The position numbers and the translations under genes are program-made. The notes below the pieces were generated by a model. The model made no database searches and was not told where the DNA came from. It saw nothing but the letters and a program-made list of their open reading frames with translations. From assembly GCF_002002705.1 (NCBI RefSeq), contig NZ_MUNS01000023.1:62001-126000 (forward strand): DNA of 64,000 bases, written 5' to 3'. The DNA is from Polaromonas sp. C04. Lineage in GTDB: Bacteria > Pseudomonadota > Gammaproteobacteria > Burkholderiales > Burkholderiaceae_C. The first letter of the stretch is position 1; every line of letters starts with the position of its first letter. This document shows positions 1 through 9,360 of this stretch, one piece after another.

Positions 1-1075
1 TGAAGTCACGCACACCAAGCGCGGCGCGGCCATTCTGGAGCGCTTTGTGCTGGACATCTGTGGCACTCGCGCCGACTGGATCATGGGCGACTACATCGGC
101 GAGGCGGTCGAGAAAATCCGCGCGCAGGTCGGCAGCGATGAAGTCATTCTGGGCCTGTCCGGCGGCGTCGATTCCTCCGTGGCGGCCGCGCTGATCCACC
201 GCGCCATCGGCGACCAGCTCACCTGCGTGTTCGTCGATCACGGACTGCTGCGCCTGAACGAGGGCGACATGGTGATGGACATGTTTGTCGGCAAGCTGCA
301 CGCCAAGGTCATCCGGGTGGATGCAGCGACGCAGTTTCTCGGGCACCTGGCGGGCGTGAGCGAGCCGGAGGCCAAGCGCAAGATCATCGGGCGCGAGTTT
401 GTCGAGGTATTCAAGGCGCAAGCCCAGAAGCTGCGGGCATCAGATGCTACAAAAAATGGAGCGAAATGGCTGGCTCAGGGCACCATCTATCCCGACGTGA
501 TCGAGTCCGGCGGCGGTAAAGCCAAGAAGGCCGTGACGATCAAGAGCCACCACAACGTCGGCGGGCTGCCCGAACAATTGGGCCTGAAGCTGCTGGAGCC
601 GCTGCGCGAGTTGTTCAAGGACGAAGTGCGCGAACTCGGCGTCGCGCTGGGCTTGCCGTACGACATGGTGTACCGCCATCCCTTCCCCGGCCCGGGCCTG
701 GGTGTGCGCATCCTGGGCGAAGTCAAAAAGGACTACGCCGACCTGCTGCGCCGCGCCGACGCCATCTTCATCGAGGAGTTGCGCAATTTCAAGGACGAGG
801 CGAGCGGCAAAAGCTGGTACGACCTGACCAGCCAGGCCTTCGCCGTGTTCCTGCCGGTCAAGAGCGTGGGCGTGATGGGGGACGGGCGCACCTACGATTA
901 CGTGGTTGCGCTGCGTGCCGTGCAGACCAGCGACTTCATGACCGCCGACTGGGCCGAGCTGCCCTATGCGCTGCTCAAAAAGGTGTCCAGCCGCATCATC
1001 AACGAGGTGCGAGGCATCAACCGCGTGACCTACGACGTCAGTAGCAAGCCGCCGGCAACGATCGAGTGGGAGTAG
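1..1075 (+). CDS. guaA: GMP synthase (glutamine-hydrolysing), C-terminal part, 5' end outside window
   Basis: Final step of guanine nucleotide synthesis: amination of XMP to GMP with ATP and glutamine, in the cytosol. The window opens inside the gene; the frame is open from base 2, and an apparent ATG at 47 is internal. What is visible is the ATP-pyrophosphatase domain with the PP-loop SGGVDSS (about bases 158-178), VDHGLLR, the XMP-contact stretch [19 protein letters not shown], and the C-terminal dimerisation end KPPATIEWE. The glutamine amidotransferase half lies upstream. Compared with E. coli GuaA from memory, there are about six extra residues just before [11 protein letters not shown]. 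They are encoded by a copy of the dispersed GCTAC...GC repeat (446-462) that keeps the frame. The identification is secure. Confidence 0.97.
   Translation, partial: EVTHTKRGAAILERFVLDICGTRADWIMGDYIGEAVEKIRAQVGSDEVILGLSGGVDSSVAAALIHRAIGDQLTCVFVDHGLLRLNEGDMVMDMFVGKLHAKVIRVDAATQFLGHLAGVSEPEAKRKIIGREFVEVFKAQAQKLRASDATKNGAKWLAQGTIYPDVIESGGGKAKKAVTIKSHHNVGGLPEQLGLKLLEPLRELFKDEVRELGVALGLPYDMVYRHPFPGPGLGVRILGEVKKDYADLLRRADAIFIEELRNFKDEASGKSWYDLTSQAFAVFLPVKSVGVMGDGRTYDYVVALRAVQTSDFMTADWAELPYALLKKVSSRIINEVRGINRVTYDVSSKPPATIEWE
446..462 (+). repeat. 17-nt core of dispersed repeat, in frame inside guaA
   Basis: GCTACAAAAAATGGAGC. It matches the core GCTAC-N7-ATAGC pattern seen elsewhere in the window (best copies 7548-7564, 21459-21475, 41133-41149). 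It codes for part of a short insertion between the PP-loop region and the conserved [10 protein letters not shown] motif of GuaA, a place where orthologues are shorter. Confidence 0.55.
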
Positions 1076-1096
1076 GGGGAGGCGCGGGGTTTCGCT

Positions 1097-1702
1097 GTGT
1101 CCAGACAAATTCCCGGCGTGCCCGGGCAGCTTTCGTTACCCGGGTTCGATGCTCCGTCGCAGCCGACGGACAGGTTGTTCTTCGCTATCTTTCCAGGCGC
1201 GACTGCCGCGGCGCGTATCGCGCAGCTTGCACAGCATCTGCGCGGTGAACATGGGTTGAAGGGCAGACCGCTCGCGACGGAGCGCTTTCACATCACGCTG
1301 CATCACCTCGGTGACTACGTCGGGCTGCCGCAGAGCGTGGTCGCTGCTGCGGGCGACGCTGCGGCAGCCGTCGTGATGTCGCCTTTCGAGGTCGCGTTCG
1401 ACCGCGCGGGGAGTTTCTCCGGACGGCCGCGCAACCGGCCGTTCGTGCTGCGCGCAGGCGATGGCGTCGCCGCACTGAGGGCATTTCAGCAGACGCTGGG
1501 CGAGGCGATGAAGAAGACCGGGCTCGGGCGCTGGGTGGAGCCGCAGTACACGCCCCACGTGACACTGCTGTACGACGACCGCCACGTCGCCGAACAGGCC
1601 ATCGAGACGATCGGATGGCGCGTCCACGAGTTCGTTCTCGTGCACAGCCTGCTCGGGCAGGGACTGCATGTGCCACTGGCGCGCTGGCCGCTGCGCGTCT
1701 GA
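1097..1702 (+). CDS. thpR: RNA 2',3'-cyclic phosphodiesterase (2H phosphoesterase, LigT/ThpR family)
   Basis: 201 residues from a GTG start preceded by a G-rich stretch. The family hydrolyses 2',3'-cyclic phosphate ends on RNA and can ligate tRNA halves in vitro. The two signature H-x-T-L motifs are present and correctly spaced: FHITLHH (H65, T67) and PHVTLLY (H154, T156). The residue between the paired His and Thr differs between the motifs, as is usual. The gene starts 21 bases after guaA stops and may be read from the same transcript; that link is inference. An extra 20-odd residues at the N-terminus (GQLSLPGFDAP) look unstructured, so an internal start is possible, but the leader is common in this lineage as far as I recall. 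Confidence 0.88.
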   Translation: MSRQIPGVPGQLSLPGFDAPSQPTDRLFFAIFPGATAAARIAQLAQHLRGEHGLKGRPLATERFHITLHHLGDYVGLPQSVVAAAGDAAAAVVMSPFEVAFDRAGSFSGRPRNRPFVLRAGDGVAALRAFQQTLGEAMKKTGLGRWVEPQYTPHVTLLYDDRHVAEQAIETIGWRVHEFVLVHSLLGQGLHVPLARWPLRV

Positions 1703-1742
1703 TCGGGTGAGCCGGCCTGGCATGGGCTAAAGTAAGCACACC

Positions 1743-2381
1743 ATGTACATGCCTCCCCAATTCAACGCCAAAGACCGGGCCCATGCGCTGACGCTCATGC
1801 GCAGCCACCCCTTTGCCAGCCTGATCAGCAACGACGACAGCGGTCTGCCGTATGTGACGCACCTGCCGCTGCATCTGGTGGAGCGCGGCGAGCAGCTCGT
1901 GCTGCTGGGCCACGTCGCAAAACCCAACCACCATTGGCGCTACCTGCAGGCGCGCCCGACCGCGGTGGTCACGTTCCTCGGCCCGCATGCCTACATGTCG
2001 CCCAAGGTCTATCCCGATCTGGCGCGCGTGCCGACCTGGAATTACCTGGCGGTGCATTGCACGGTGCAGGCCACGCTGATCGAAGATCCCAACGGCAAAG
2101 ATGCGCTGCTCAAGACCCTGATCGGCGACCACGAGCCCGCGTATGCCGAGCAGTGGCGCGCGATGACGCCCGAATTCCAGCTCAAGATGCTCGCCGGCAT
2201 CGTGGCATTTGAGCTGCAGGTGACCGACTTGCAATGCAAGCTCAAGCTGAATCAGCACCGGCCCGAGGCGTTTGCGCGGATGCGCGAGATTTACGCGGCG
2301 GGCGGCGAGGATGATCGCGAATTGGGCGAGTGGATGGACCGGCTCGGCATGCATGCCGGCGAGCCTGGAGGTGGTTCATGA
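1743..2381 (+). CDS. FMN-binding negative transcriptional regulator, PaiB family
   Basis: 212 residues beginning MYMPPQFNAKD. This is the PaiB-type split-barrel flavin-binding fold, named for a Bacillus repressor of sporulation and degradative-enzyme genes; in proteobacteria the function is mostly unproven. Family hallmarks are visible: the opening YxPxxF, the SHPFASLIS segment, HLPLHL, GHVAKPNHHW, and FLGPHAYMSPKVY, followed by a C-terminal helical EFQLKMLAGIVAFEL stretch. There is no helix-turn-helix, so the word regulator is inherited from the family name. The stop codon overlaps the next start (ATGA), so the two are translationally coupled. Confidence 0.85.
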   Translation: MYMPPQFNAKDRAHALTLMRSHPFASLISNDDSGLPYVTHLPLHLVERGEQLVLLGHVAKPNHHWRYLQARPTAVVTFLGPHAYMSPKVYPDLARVPTWNYLAVHCTVQATLIEDPNGKDALLKTLIGDHEPAYAEQWRAMTPEFQLKMLAGIVAFELQVTDLQCKLKLNQHRPEAFARMREIYAAGGEDDRELGEWMDRLGMHAGEPGGGS

Positions 2382-2629
2382 GAGGTTTTTTCGGCCTGGC
2401 CGGATTGTTGATCGCACTGGTCATTGTGGGCCTGCTCGTGAAAAAGCAGCTCGCCGCCACGCAGCAGGCGATGCCCGCGCTGCAGCTGCCGGCAGTGCAA
2501 GGCGCAGCCGGCCCGGACGGCGCGCCGGCCGCGACGGTCAGGCAGCAAAGCCGGCAGATCGAGCAGCAGTACAAGCAGGCGATCGAGCGAGCGATGCAAA
2601 AGGCGCGCCCCGTGCCAGATGATAATTAA
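2378..2629 (+). CDS. small single-pass membrane protein, hypothetical
   Basis: 83 residues from ATG 2378, which overlaps the PaiB-family stop by four bases; GGAGGTGG at 2367-2374 is a good ribosome-binding site for it. An upstream ATG at 2330 in the same frame lies inside the previous gene and lacks such a site. Residues 1-22 form one hydrophobic helix (GFFGLAGLLIALVIVGLLV), followed by a polar, Gln/Ala-rich tail ending in a probable helix (QSRQIEQQYKQAIERAMQKA). I do not recognise the family. Coupling to the flavin-binding gene is the only functional hint. Confidence 0.7.
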   Translation: MRGFFGLAGLLIALVIVGLLVKKQLAATQQAMPALQLPAVQGAAGPDGAPAATVRQQSRQIEQQYKQAIERAMQKARPVPDDN

Positions 2630-4075
<1,446 letters not shown>

Positions 4076-4088
4076 TAATTGCGTCTTC

Positions 4089-5093
4089 ATGAAAAAACAC
4101 ATCTACATTTATTCCCCCTCGGGTGCCGTGCGCGACAAGGCGGCTTTCAAACGCGGCGTGGCCAGGCTCAAGACCTTGGGCCACGAGGTGGAAATCGACG
4201 CGGCGGCGCTGGCCAGCCATCTGCGTTTTGCCGGTGACGACGACACCCGGCTGGCGGCCATCCACCGGGCGGCGGCCAGCGGCGCGGATGTTGCGCTCAT
4301 CACGCGCGGCGGCTATGGCCTCACGCGCCTGCTGCCGCGTATCAACTACAAGGCGCTCGGCAAGGCCATCGACAAGGGCACGCAGTTCGTTGGCATGAGC
4401 GACTTCACGGCGCTGCAAATGGCGGTGCTGGCCAAAACCGGCAAGGTGACCTGGGCCGGCCCGGCGCTGTGTGAGGGGTTTGGCGCGGACGACAAGGCCG
4501 ATGCCGCAGATGGCCATGGCCCCGGCCAAAGCCTCGGCCCTGACGACATCATGGAGGCGTGTTTCGACGACATGATCACCGGCCAGGGGGAGGGCGCGGG
4601 CTGGCGCCAACTGCGCGAAGCCGCCCCGGCTGCTACAAGTTCAGGAGCTGAAAAATCACGCTCACCGAGGGCTAGCAGAACTTTTACCGTGAAACATGCG
4701 CCTCTTTGGGGCGGCAACCTTGCCGTGCTGAGTTCCCTGGTGGGCACGCCGTTTCTGCCGCAGATCAAGGGCGGGATTTTGTTTCTTGAAGATGTGGCGG
4801 AACACCCCTACAGCATCGAGCGCATGCTCACGCAACTGTTGCACGCAGGGATCCTGGGCGCTCAAAAGGCCATTGTCCTGGGCCAGTTCACCGAGTACAG
4901 ACTGGTGCCGCACGACAAGGGCTTCAAACTTCAAACCGTCGTGAATTGGCTGCGCAGCCAGGTCAAAATGCCCGTCCTCACCAATTTACCGTTTGGCCAT
5001 GTGCCGACCAAGGTGTTGCTGCCGGTCGGCGCGCATGTGGAACTGGCCGTCGACGGGCGTGATGCCTTTTTGCTGTGGGGGCACCACCATTGA
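4089..5093 (+). CDS. ldcA: LD-carboxypeptidase (peptidase S66)
   Basis: 334 residues from ATG 4089; the open frame reaches back to 4017, but that part overlaps the preceding gene and MKKHIYIYSPSG is the normal family start. The enzyme removes the terminal D-Ala from murein tetrapeptides during peptidoglycan recycling. The Ser-Glu-His triad can be placed: S104 in VGMSDFTALQ, E234 in FLEDVAEHPY, H304 in PFGHVPTK. Between about residues 178 and 200 there is a Ser/Ala/Arg-rich stretch (AAPAATSSGAEKSRSPRAS) not expected in the fold. It is encoded by a dispersed-repeat copy at 4632-4679 and sits in a loop before the conserved WGGNL strand. It follows the tadA fusion by 13 bases. Confidence 0.92.
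   Translation: MKKHIYIYSPSGAVRDKAAFKRGVARLKTLGHEVEIDAAALASHLRFAGDDDTRLAAIHRAAASGADVALITRGGYGLTRLLPRINYKALGKAIDKGTQFVGMSDFTALQMAVLAKTGKVTWAGPALCEGFGADDKADAADGHGPGQSLGPDDIMEACFDDMITGQGEGAGWRQLREAAPAATSSGAEKSRSPRASRTFTVKHAPLWGGNLAVLSSLVGTPFLPQIKGGILFLEDVAEHPYSIERMLTQLLHAGILGAQKAIVLGQFTEYRLVPHDKGFKLQTVVNWLRSQVKMPVLTNLPFGHVPTKVLLPVGAHVELAVDGRDAFLLWGHHH
4632..4679 (+). repeat. dispersed repeat, in frame inside ldcA
   Basis: GCTACAAGTTCAGGAGC followed by a diverged arm ending GGGCTAGCAG. This is the layout GCTAC ... GAGCT ... GGGCTA seen at 39403-39449 and 54581-54629. It encodes the Ser/Ala/Arg-rich loop of LdcA. Confidence 0.6.
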
Positions 5094-5140
5094 GTTCGGC
5101 GGAGGAGGCGGGCGAGCCCTGCGGGCGTCGCTGCGCCGAT

Positions 5141-5491
5141 TCAGTGGTTGAGTTGCTTGAGCGGGCTGACCCGCGAAGACAGCCCTCCGGGCAGCAGGCC
5201 CTGGAACAGGACACTCAGATGCTCGAGCTGCTTCTGTGCCGAGGCTTCGCCATGCAGGCTGGCCAGCGCTTCCATGATTTCGCCACGCAAATACCACAGG
5301 CCCTGCACGTCACTGGCAAAACGCAGTTTGCGCATGGTTTGGGGAAAGCTGTCATCCCCGGTTTCGCCCAAGGCATCCAGCATGGCGTGGCGGATGCTCT
5401 CCATGCGGCCGGCAGCGACCGTTTTTGACGCCCGGGCCGGCCTGGCCAGCAGGCCATACATACTGAAAAATCTCAACGCTAATTGACGCAT
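5141..5491 (-). CDS. hypothetical protein, helical, Comamonadaceae-type
   Basis: 116 residues, convergent with ldcA. The sequence has evenly distributed charged and aromatic residues (SDVQGLWYLRGEIMEALASL, then EHLSVLFQGLLPGGLS) and is predicted all-alpha by eye, with no signal peptide or membrane segment. I recall short proteins of this kind being annotated as hypothetical across comamonads, but I cannot name a family. The plus-strand frames over the same bases are less protein-like. The initiator ATG at 5491 lies at the edge of an AT-rich intergenic region. Confidence 0.6.
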   Translation of the reverse strand: MRQLALRFFSMYGLLARPARASKTVAAGRMESIRHAMLDALGETGDDSFPQTMRKLRFASDVQGLWYLRGEIMEALASLHGEASAQKQLEHLSVLFQGLLPGGLSSRVSPLKQLNH

Positions 5492-5654
5492 TCATTACTC
5501 CAACGACTGAGTAAGTCTCTTTTAATGGCTCTACAGTAAGCTCGCAGGGCCCTGAAGGCAAGAAAAATGACATCAATATGGTTATAAAAAAACAACAATC
5601 AAATCAATGATTTAACAAATACACCGAAAGTGCTTTCTGGAGCTTGATGCTTTT

Positions 5655-5683
5655 GGCTTACTCGGGATATTCTGTAGTAAGCC
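5655..5683. repeat. perfect 8-bp inverted repeat, 13-nt spacer
   Basis: GGCTTACT at 5655-5662 and AGTAAGCC at 5676-5683. There is no T-run after it on either strand, so it is not a typical terminator. It could be a protein-binding site or a recombination remnant beside the tRNA-like sequence. Confidence 0.5.
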
Positions 5684-5723
5684 GTATGACCATCCGCAGT
5701 CAGACGATGGCCGCAGGAGCAGG

Positions 5724-5768
5724 GGTGCGGGAATGGCGGGGGTTCGAATTCCCGCCGTCCCCAACACA
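5724..5768 (+). other. tRNA/tmRNA 3'-end-like remnant (possible att site)
   Basis: GGCGGGGGTTCGAATTCCCG then CCGTCCCCAACA. This resembles a T-arm with TTCGAAT loop and an acceptor 3' strand GTCCCCA-ACA. The stem is imperfect (extra bases beside the loop) and no matching GGGGAC 5' strand or anticodon arm is present upstream, so it is not a functional tRNA. Such 3' fragments are typical scars of integrative elements; that origin is inference. Confidence 0.3.
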
Positions 5769-5835
5769 ACCTGAGTGGACCTGAATGCCCTAAACTTATT
5801 ATTTAGTAACAACCTTTAAGCCGAATATCCATTGC

Positions 5836-6795
5836 ATGGATGCCCCAACGACTGTCGTTTTTGCTGATTTGACCGGGAGTACCGGCGTTTTCGAAACGCT
5901 GGGCAATGCCAAAGCCACGCAAGCCATTACCCGCTTGACGCACTGGATTGGACAGGTGTGCGAGGCTCATTCAGGCCGCGTCGTCAAGATGCTGGGGGAC
6001 GGAGTGCTGGCCGTGTTCCCCGAAGGCGGCCGGGCGGTCGCCGCGGTGATTGAAATGCAGCGCGTGCACCAAAAACGCATCAAAGCCTGGCCCGCCAATC
6101 TGCACATGCACTTGCAGGTGGGCGTGGCGTGCGGCGAAATTGTCGAGGTCAATGGCGACTGTTATGGCGATGCCGTCAACGTGGCCTCGCGCCTGAGCGA
6201 CATGTCGGGCGCCGGCCAGATCTGGGCAACCGACACCGTGATCCAGCAGCTGTCACCCAAAGACGTGCGGTTTCGCAGCCTGGGGCCGATCAACCTCAAG
6301 GGTAAAACCGAGGCCCGCGTGATCTACCGCATTGAATGGCAATCGGAAGTGGCGACCGATTTCCTGACCATCGCAGGGGGGCTCGAGCAGGCCGCCGCGC
6401 CGCCCGGCGGCACACTGCCAGGCCAGATCGATTTGTCCTGGCTGGATGTCAATGCTTCGTTCAATGCATCGACTTTGCCGATCCATATCGGGCGTGTGGC
6501 CGAAGCCGATTTCGTGATCAACGACCCGCGCGTGTCGCGCCTGCACGCCAAAATCGAATGGCGTCAGGGCGCATTCGTGCTGGCGGACATCAGCAGCTAC
6601 GGCACCTGGGTGCGCTTTACCTCCAATGGCACGGATGTACCCACCGAATTGCCCCTGCGCCGCCAGGAGTGCGTCCTGCTAGGCGCCGGCGAGATGGCGC
6701 TGGGTGCACCGTTCAGTGACTTCACGGTGCCGACCGTTGCCTTCCATCTGTCGGCTGGCGTGGTGGCCCTGGCGCACCGCGCCGGCCGGACCTGA
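5836..6795 (+). CDS. class III adenylate/guanylate cyclase with C-terminal FHA domain
   Basis: 319 residues, soluble, no membrane segment. Residues 5-165 are a class III nucleotide cyclase domain: metal-binding D11 (FADLTGSTG) and D55 (KMLGDGVLAVF), plus the transition-state pair N115/R119 in NVASRL, so it looks catalytically complete; substrate (ATP or GTP) is not decidable by eye. Residues about 212-290 form a forkhead-associated domain with GR (219-220), SRLH (234-237) and SYGTW (254-258), which bind phosphothreonine peptides. A linker rich in Pro/Gly joins them. FHA-linked cyclases suggest control by a Ser/Thr kinase, none of which is in the window. There is no obvious Shine-Dalgarno before the ATG at 5836. 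Confidence 0.88.
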   Translation: MDAPTTVVFADLTGSTGVFETLGNAKATQAITRLTHWIGQVCEAHSGRVVKMLGDGVLAVFPEGGRAVAAVIEMQRVHQKRIKAWPANLHMHLQVGVACGEIVEVNGDCYGDAVNVASRLSDMSGAGQIWATDTVIQQLSPKDVRFRSLGPINLKGKTEARVIYRIEWQSEVATDFLTIAGGLEQAAAPPGGTLPGQIDLSWLDVNASFNASTLPIHIGRVAEADFVINDPRVSRLHAKIEWRQGAFVLADISSYGTWVRFTSNGTDVPTELPLRRQECVLLGAGEMALGAPFSDFTVPTVAFHLSAGVVALAHRAGRT

Positions 6796-6824
6796 CTTTG
6801 ATCACTTTCCGGGGGCGAGACAAA

Positions 6825-9332
6825 ATGACCTGGTTGAAACGCTCAGCCTGGGCCCTCTTGGGGTTGCTGCTTGTGCTGGCCGTGGCCGCGGGCATTTATG
6901 CTTGGCGGACTTTTCCGCAACTCGACGGTGAGCTGAAAATCCCCGGCCTGGCCGCCAGCGTCACGGTGCAGCGCGACGGCGCCGATGTGACCCACATCAA
7001 GGCCGGATCGGCGCGCGACGCCTGGTTTGCGCTCGGCTATGTGCATGCGCAAGAGCGCGGCTGGCAGCTGGAGTTCAACCGCCGTGTCATGCACGGCGAG
7101 TTGTCGCAAGTGCTCGGGCCGGCCACGCTGGAGACCGACAAACTGTTGCGCACGCTCGGTGTCATGCGTGCGGCCCGCGCCCAATTGGCGGGCTTGCCGG
7201 CAGATGCGAAAGAGTCACTGCAGGCCTACAGCGACGGCATTAACGCGTTTTACGCCAATACCTCGCAGGCACTGAGCCCCGAGTTCCAGATCCTGGGGGT
7301 TCGTCCGGGCGGTGGCTCGGGGCCGGCCTGGACGCCCGAGGACAGCGTGGGCTGGTCGATCATGATGGCGCTCGACTTGGGTGGCAACTGGGGCACCGAG
7401 TTTGCCCGGTTATCGGCAGCCAAGGTGCTGAGCACCGAGCATTTGTGGCAATTGTTTCCACCCTATCCCGGCGAGCCGCCGGCCTCCAAAACGGACCTGT
7501 CCAAGCTGTATGCCGACCTTGGCGTGTACCGCGCCGAGGCGCCGGCCGCTACGAAATCAATAGCTAAAATCCAATATTCCATAAGGGCCAGTGGCCTTTT
7601 TGATTCAAACTTCTCGGCGGGCCTGCGGCAATGGGCTGCCGATTTTTCGCAGAGCGCCGGCACCGTCGAAGGCAAGGGCAGCAACAACTGGGTGGTGGCC
7701 GGCACGCACAGCACCAGCGGCAAGCCGCTGCTCGCCAACGACCCGCACCTGGGTTTGAGCGCGCCCGCCATCTGGTATTTTGCCGCGCTGCAGGCGCCCG
7801 GACTGAATGTGATCGGGGCCACGCTGCCCGGCCTGCCGTTCGTGGTGCTGGGCCGCACCGACAAGGTCGCCTGGGGCTTCACCAACACAGGCCCGGACGT
7901 GCAGGACCTGTACCTCGAGCAGATCAACCCCGCCAACCCAGAGCAATACCGCACGCCGGACGTGGACGGCCAGCCGGTCTGGGCCGAGTTCCAGACGCGG
8001 CGGGAAGTCATCAAGGTCAAGAACCAGCCCGACGTCGTGCTGGCGGTGCGTGAGACCCGCCACGGCCCGGTGCTCAGCGACGCGCAGAAAGCCTACGCCG
8101 GGTTGCTGGATCTGGGCAAGTACGCGGTGGCACTGCGCTGGAGTGCGCTCGATGCCGACAACCGGACCATGGAGGCCGGCGTCAAGGCCAACCAGGCCCA
8201 ATCGGTCGACGAGCTGCTCAAGGCCTACGCCGACAACCACTCGCCCATGCAAAACGTGGTGATGGCCGACGTGGGCGGAAACGTGGCGTACAAGGCCGTC
8301 GGCAAGGTGCCGCTGCGCCGCCCCGACAACGACATCATGGGCGTGGCGCCGTCGCCTGGCTGGCTCGCAAAATACGACTGGGCCGGCTGGATTCCCGCCA
8401 GCGAGACACCGCAGGCTGGTGCCGCGCAGATCGACGCGAAGGGCTGGTACGCCTCGGCCAACCAGCGCATCACGCCGCCCGGCTACCCGTACTTCATGGG
8501 GCAGGACTGGGTGGTGCCGTACCGCTTCAACCGCATCGAACAGCTGCTGGCCGCAACGCCCCTGCATGATGTGGCCAGCATGCAGAAAATCCAGGGCGAC
8601 CAGCTGTCGCTGGCCACGCAAAAACTGCTGCCGTATCTGCAAAAAACGGTATCGACACATCCGCTGGCCGGTGCGGCGCAGCAGCAGCTCAAAACCTTCG
8701 ACGGCACGGTACGCGCCGACAGCTCGGCGGCGTTGATTTTTGCGGTGTGGGCCGACGAGCTCACGCGCGGGCTGATCGCGCCGCGGCTGGGCCAGGCGCG
8801 CTTTGCGGCGATGTACGGCAAGCGCAACTTTCGCGCCACGGTCGAAGACGTGCTGCTGCACAACGACGCCTGGTGGTGTGCGCCGCAGACGTGCCAGGCG
8901 CAGTCTGGCGCCGCGCTGACGCGCGCGCTTGATCGGTTGCAGGCCTTGTATGGCAGTGACGTGGCGAAATGGCAATGGGGCGACGCGCACCCGGCTGTCA
9001 GCACGCACCGCCCGTTTGGCAGCGTGGCGCTGCTCGCGCCCTTCTTCGACGTCACGGTGCCGACCGGCGGCGACGCCTACACCATCAACGTGGGACAGTA
9101 TTGGGCGAATGAAGAAAAGATGCCGTTTGCGAGCCGCCACGCGGCCTCGTTGCGCGCTGTGTATGACTTGTCCAACCTGGAAAATTCACAATTCATCTAC
9201 CAGACGGGGCAGAGCGGGCTGGTGTTCTCCAGGCGCTACCGCGACATGAGCCCGGCTTGGGCCGGCGTGCAGTACCGGCCGCTGCAGATGAACCCGCCCG
9301 AGATCCGCCACCGCCTGGTCATGTCGCCCTGA
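6825..9332 (+). CDS. penicillin acylase family (Ntn-hydrolase) protein
   Basis: 835 residues from ATG 6825, preceded by GGGGGCGAG; the frame opens at TTG 6798. An N-terminal hydrophobic helix (residues 6-27) exports or anchors the precursor. Family members self-cleave to a heterodimer whose beta chain begins with the catalytic Ser. Here that is S286 in KGSNNWVVAG, followed by LLANDPHLGLSAPAIWY, the usual context. Substrates in the family range from penicillins to N-acyl-homoserine lactones and acyl-amino acids; sequence alone does not decide. Before S286, residues about 242-263 (KSIAKIQYSIRASGLFDSNF) come from a dispersed repeat (7548-7610) in the spacer region that is normally excised, a place tolerant of insertions. 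Confidence 0.92.
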   Translation: MTWLKRSAWALLGLLLVLAVAAGIYAWRTFPQLDGELKIPGLAASVTVQRDGADVTHIKAGSARDAWFALGYVHAQERGWQLEFNRRVMHGELSQVLGPATLETDKLLRTLGVMRAARAQLAGLPADAKESLQAYSDGINAFYANTSQALSPEFQILGVRPGGGSGPAWTPEDSVGWSIMMALDLGGNWGTEFARLSAAKVLSTEHLWQLFPPYPGEPPASKTDLSKLYADLGVYRAEAPAATKSIAKIQYSIRASGLFDSNFSAGLRQWAADFSQSAGTVEGKGSNNWVVAGTHSTSGKPLLANDPHLGLSAPAIWYFAALQAPGLNVIGATLPGLPFVVLGRTDKVAWGFTNTGPDVQDLYLEQINPANPEQYRTPDVDGQPVWAEFQTRREVIKVKNQPDVVLAVRETRHGPVLSDAQKAYAGLLDLGKYAVALRWSALDADNRTMEAGVKANQAQSVDELLKAYADNHSPMQNVVMADVGGNVAYKAVGKVPLRRPDNDIMGVAPSPGWLAKYDWAGWIPASETPQAGAAQIDAKGWYASANQRITPPGYPYFMGQDWVVPYRFNRIEQLLAATPLHDVASMQKIQGDQLSLATQKLLPYLQKTVSTHPLAGAAQQQLKTFDGTVRADSSAALIFAVWADELTRGLIAPRLGQARFAAMYGKRNFRATVEDVLLHNDAWWCAPQTCQAQSGAALTRALDRLQALYGSDVAKWQWGDAHPAVSTHRPFGSVALLAPFFDVTVPTGGDAYTINVGQYWANEEKMPFASRHAASLRAVYDLSNLENSQFIYQTGQSGLVFSRRYRDMSPAWAGVQYRPLQMNPPEIRHRLVMSP
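7548..7610 (+). repeat. dispersed repeat, long form, in frame inside the acylase gene
   Basis: The core GCTACGAAATCAATAGC (7548-7564) is the clearest copy of the 17-nt core. It is followed by an AT-rich arm and AAGGGCCAGTGGCCTTTTTG. It encodes part of the linker between the acylase alpha and beta chains. Confidence 0.75.
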
Positions 9333-9360
9333 ACGGCTGACCCCGAATCTTCCCGGCCCG

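Larger units (their letters stand above)
5492..5835. other. intergenic region, 344 nt, AT-rich with a perfect inverted repeat and a tRNA-like 3' end
   Basis: No credible gene. It contains A/T-rich DNA (about 5510-5620), an 8-bp inverted repeat (5655-5683) and a GC-rich stretch resembling the 3' end of a tRNA or tmRNA (5724-5768). A 66-codon minus-strand frame here reads through the tRNA-like part and is a translation artefact. Confidence 0.6.

Noticed and set aside
5724-5768. Functional tRNA or tmRNA gene
   Set aside because: Only a 3' end resembling a T-arm and acceptor strand is present; no complementary 5' strand, D-arm or anticodon arm.
5612-5812. 66-codon minus-strand frame
   Set aside because: It reads through the tRNA-like sequence (giving a GTAGIRTPAIP-type peptide), a common artefact of tRNA remnants.
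7605-9140. 511-codon minus-strand frame
   Set aside because: Antisense to the acylase gene, shadow composition.
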